64,000 bases of DNA, taken from positions 1 through 64,000 of the forward strand of contig NZ_JAFMPW010000011.1 in assembly GCF_026126425.1 (NCBI RefSeq), written 5' to 3'. The notes under the pieces are model-generated. The model was not told the DNA's origin and made no database searches. It worked only from the letters and a program-made list of their open reading frames with translations. Position numbers and translations under genes: made by a program. Positions 63,505 to 64,000 of the stretch are shown one piece after another. Source of the stretch: Muriicola sp. Z0-33 (GTDB lineage Bacteria; Bacteroidota; Bacteroidia; Flavobacteriales; Flavobacteriaceae). Numbering within the stretch: position 1 is the first letter of the stretch; the number at the start of each line of letters is the position of its first letter.

Positions 63505-64000
63505 TTAATCAGTGCTGTTATCGTCCAAAACATGTTCCTCTATCAGGGAACATATATCTACCGGTGAAAGAGGCGATACTGGCAGGCTGTTTTTTCTTGT
63601 TGAAATAAACACCGGGAAATCATCCGTATCTTCCGGTATTCTGCCATGAGAGCCCTTCACCAATTCTGCCTTAAGCGGAATAATGTTCATGACGGTCCTA
63701 AAACCCATCTTTTTCTTTAGCAATTTCCCTATTACCTTAGGCACTACCAACTTATCTGAGGGGTCTGTCAGCATTTCCACCGGGTCGTAACCGGGTTTTT
63801 TATGAATATCAACCATGCGAGCATAATCTGGCGCCCTGGCATCGTCTAACCAAAAGTAATACGTAAACCAGGAATCTTTATCGGCAACTACCACTAAATC
63901 TCCAGCTCTGTCGTGCTGCAAATGTTGCTGAGCAATTTCTTCCGGCCCCAATACCTGCTGAACGCCTTCAACACCCTGGAGCAATAGACGTACCTCATCT
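63505..64000 (-). CDS. Type I phosphodiesterase/nucleotide pyrophosphatase (alkaline phosphatase superfamily), partial
   Basis: Only the C-terminal part (about 165 aa) is in the window; the frame is still open at the right edge, so the N-terminus and most of the active site are missing. Seen: LVVVADKDSWFTYYFWLDD, then VDIHKKPGYDPVEML, GFRTVMNII and KGSHGRIPEDTDDFPVFI. The GSHG motif carries a conserved metal-binding His of the family, and the PVFI segment is its usual C-terminal strand. Flavobacterial members of this type cleave phosphate esters such as nucleotide pyrophosphates. Followed by the TMEM220-family gene after 19 nt. Confidence 0.82.
   Translation of the reverse strand, partial: DEVRLLLQGVEGVQQVLGPEEIAQQHLQHDRAGDLVVVADKDSWFTYYFWLDDARAPDYARMVDIHKKPGYDPVEMLTDPSDKLVVPKVIGKLLKKKMGFRTVMNIIPLKAELVKGSHGRIPEDTDDFPVFISTRKNSLPVSPLSPVDICSLIEEHVLDDNSTD

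Overview
The window is chromosomal DNA from a member of the Bacteroidota, almost certainly the family Flavobacteriaceae (a marine-type genome is likely). The evidence is: type IX secretion (T9SS) C-terminal sorting domains, the flavobacterial promoter pattern TTTG/TTG-N19-20-TAnnTTTG at several genes, DUF3822 next to rsmD, SprB-like adhesin repeats, a plug-only TonB-type outer-membrane protein, and near-absence of Shine-Dalgarno sequences (clpC is an exception). No transposase, integrase, prophage block or CRISPR array was seen.

Layout, left to right. 1-26.7 kb is mostly housekeeping: tRNA-Ser(GCT) with a cluster of palindromes downstream; a secreted plug-domain protein and a 7TM-HD phosphohydrolase; thiolase plus NlpC/P60; gyrA plus a TPR protein; clpC; the NAD(P)H-hydrate repair enzyme; a threonine operon thrA-thrB-thrC behind a promoter and a Thr-rich leader peptide; an Xaa-Pro peptidase; gcvT, an epimerase, a pterin dehydratase and yebC; and a small lipoprotein.

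26.8-53.2 kb is the accessory heart of the window. Two minus-strand operons encode very large secreted proteins. Operon A (45576 down to 26769) holds a 3067-aa protein with an N-terminal cohesin-like domain and a T9SS sorting domain, followed 19 nt later by a 3194-aa protein that has no sorting domain but ends in a dockerin-type calcium-binding repeat pair. Operon B (53191 down to 46910) holds a Tat-exported intradiol-dioxygenase-fold protein that lacks the iron ligands, two tail-collar (Mdp-like) paralogues, and a 1539-aa T9SS protein. The upstream regions of both operons share a 36-38 bp element, which suggests co-regulation. I infer a cell-surface assembly in which the dockerin giant docks on the cohesin giant. 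This is the most novel candidate in the window.

53.4-64 kb returns to core functions: an acyltransferase; a kdsB-HAD-kdnB-like group for Kdo metabolism; DUF4126; a RecD-like helicase; a three-gene operon ending in rsmD; RNase P RNA; dnaX with an A10 slippage-type run exactly at the gamma/tau boundary; a TMEM220-family protein; and the C-terminal part of a phosphodiesterase/alkaline-phosphatase family protein that runs off the right edge.

Domain boundaries in the giant proteins are estimates read from the sequence, not from profile searches.
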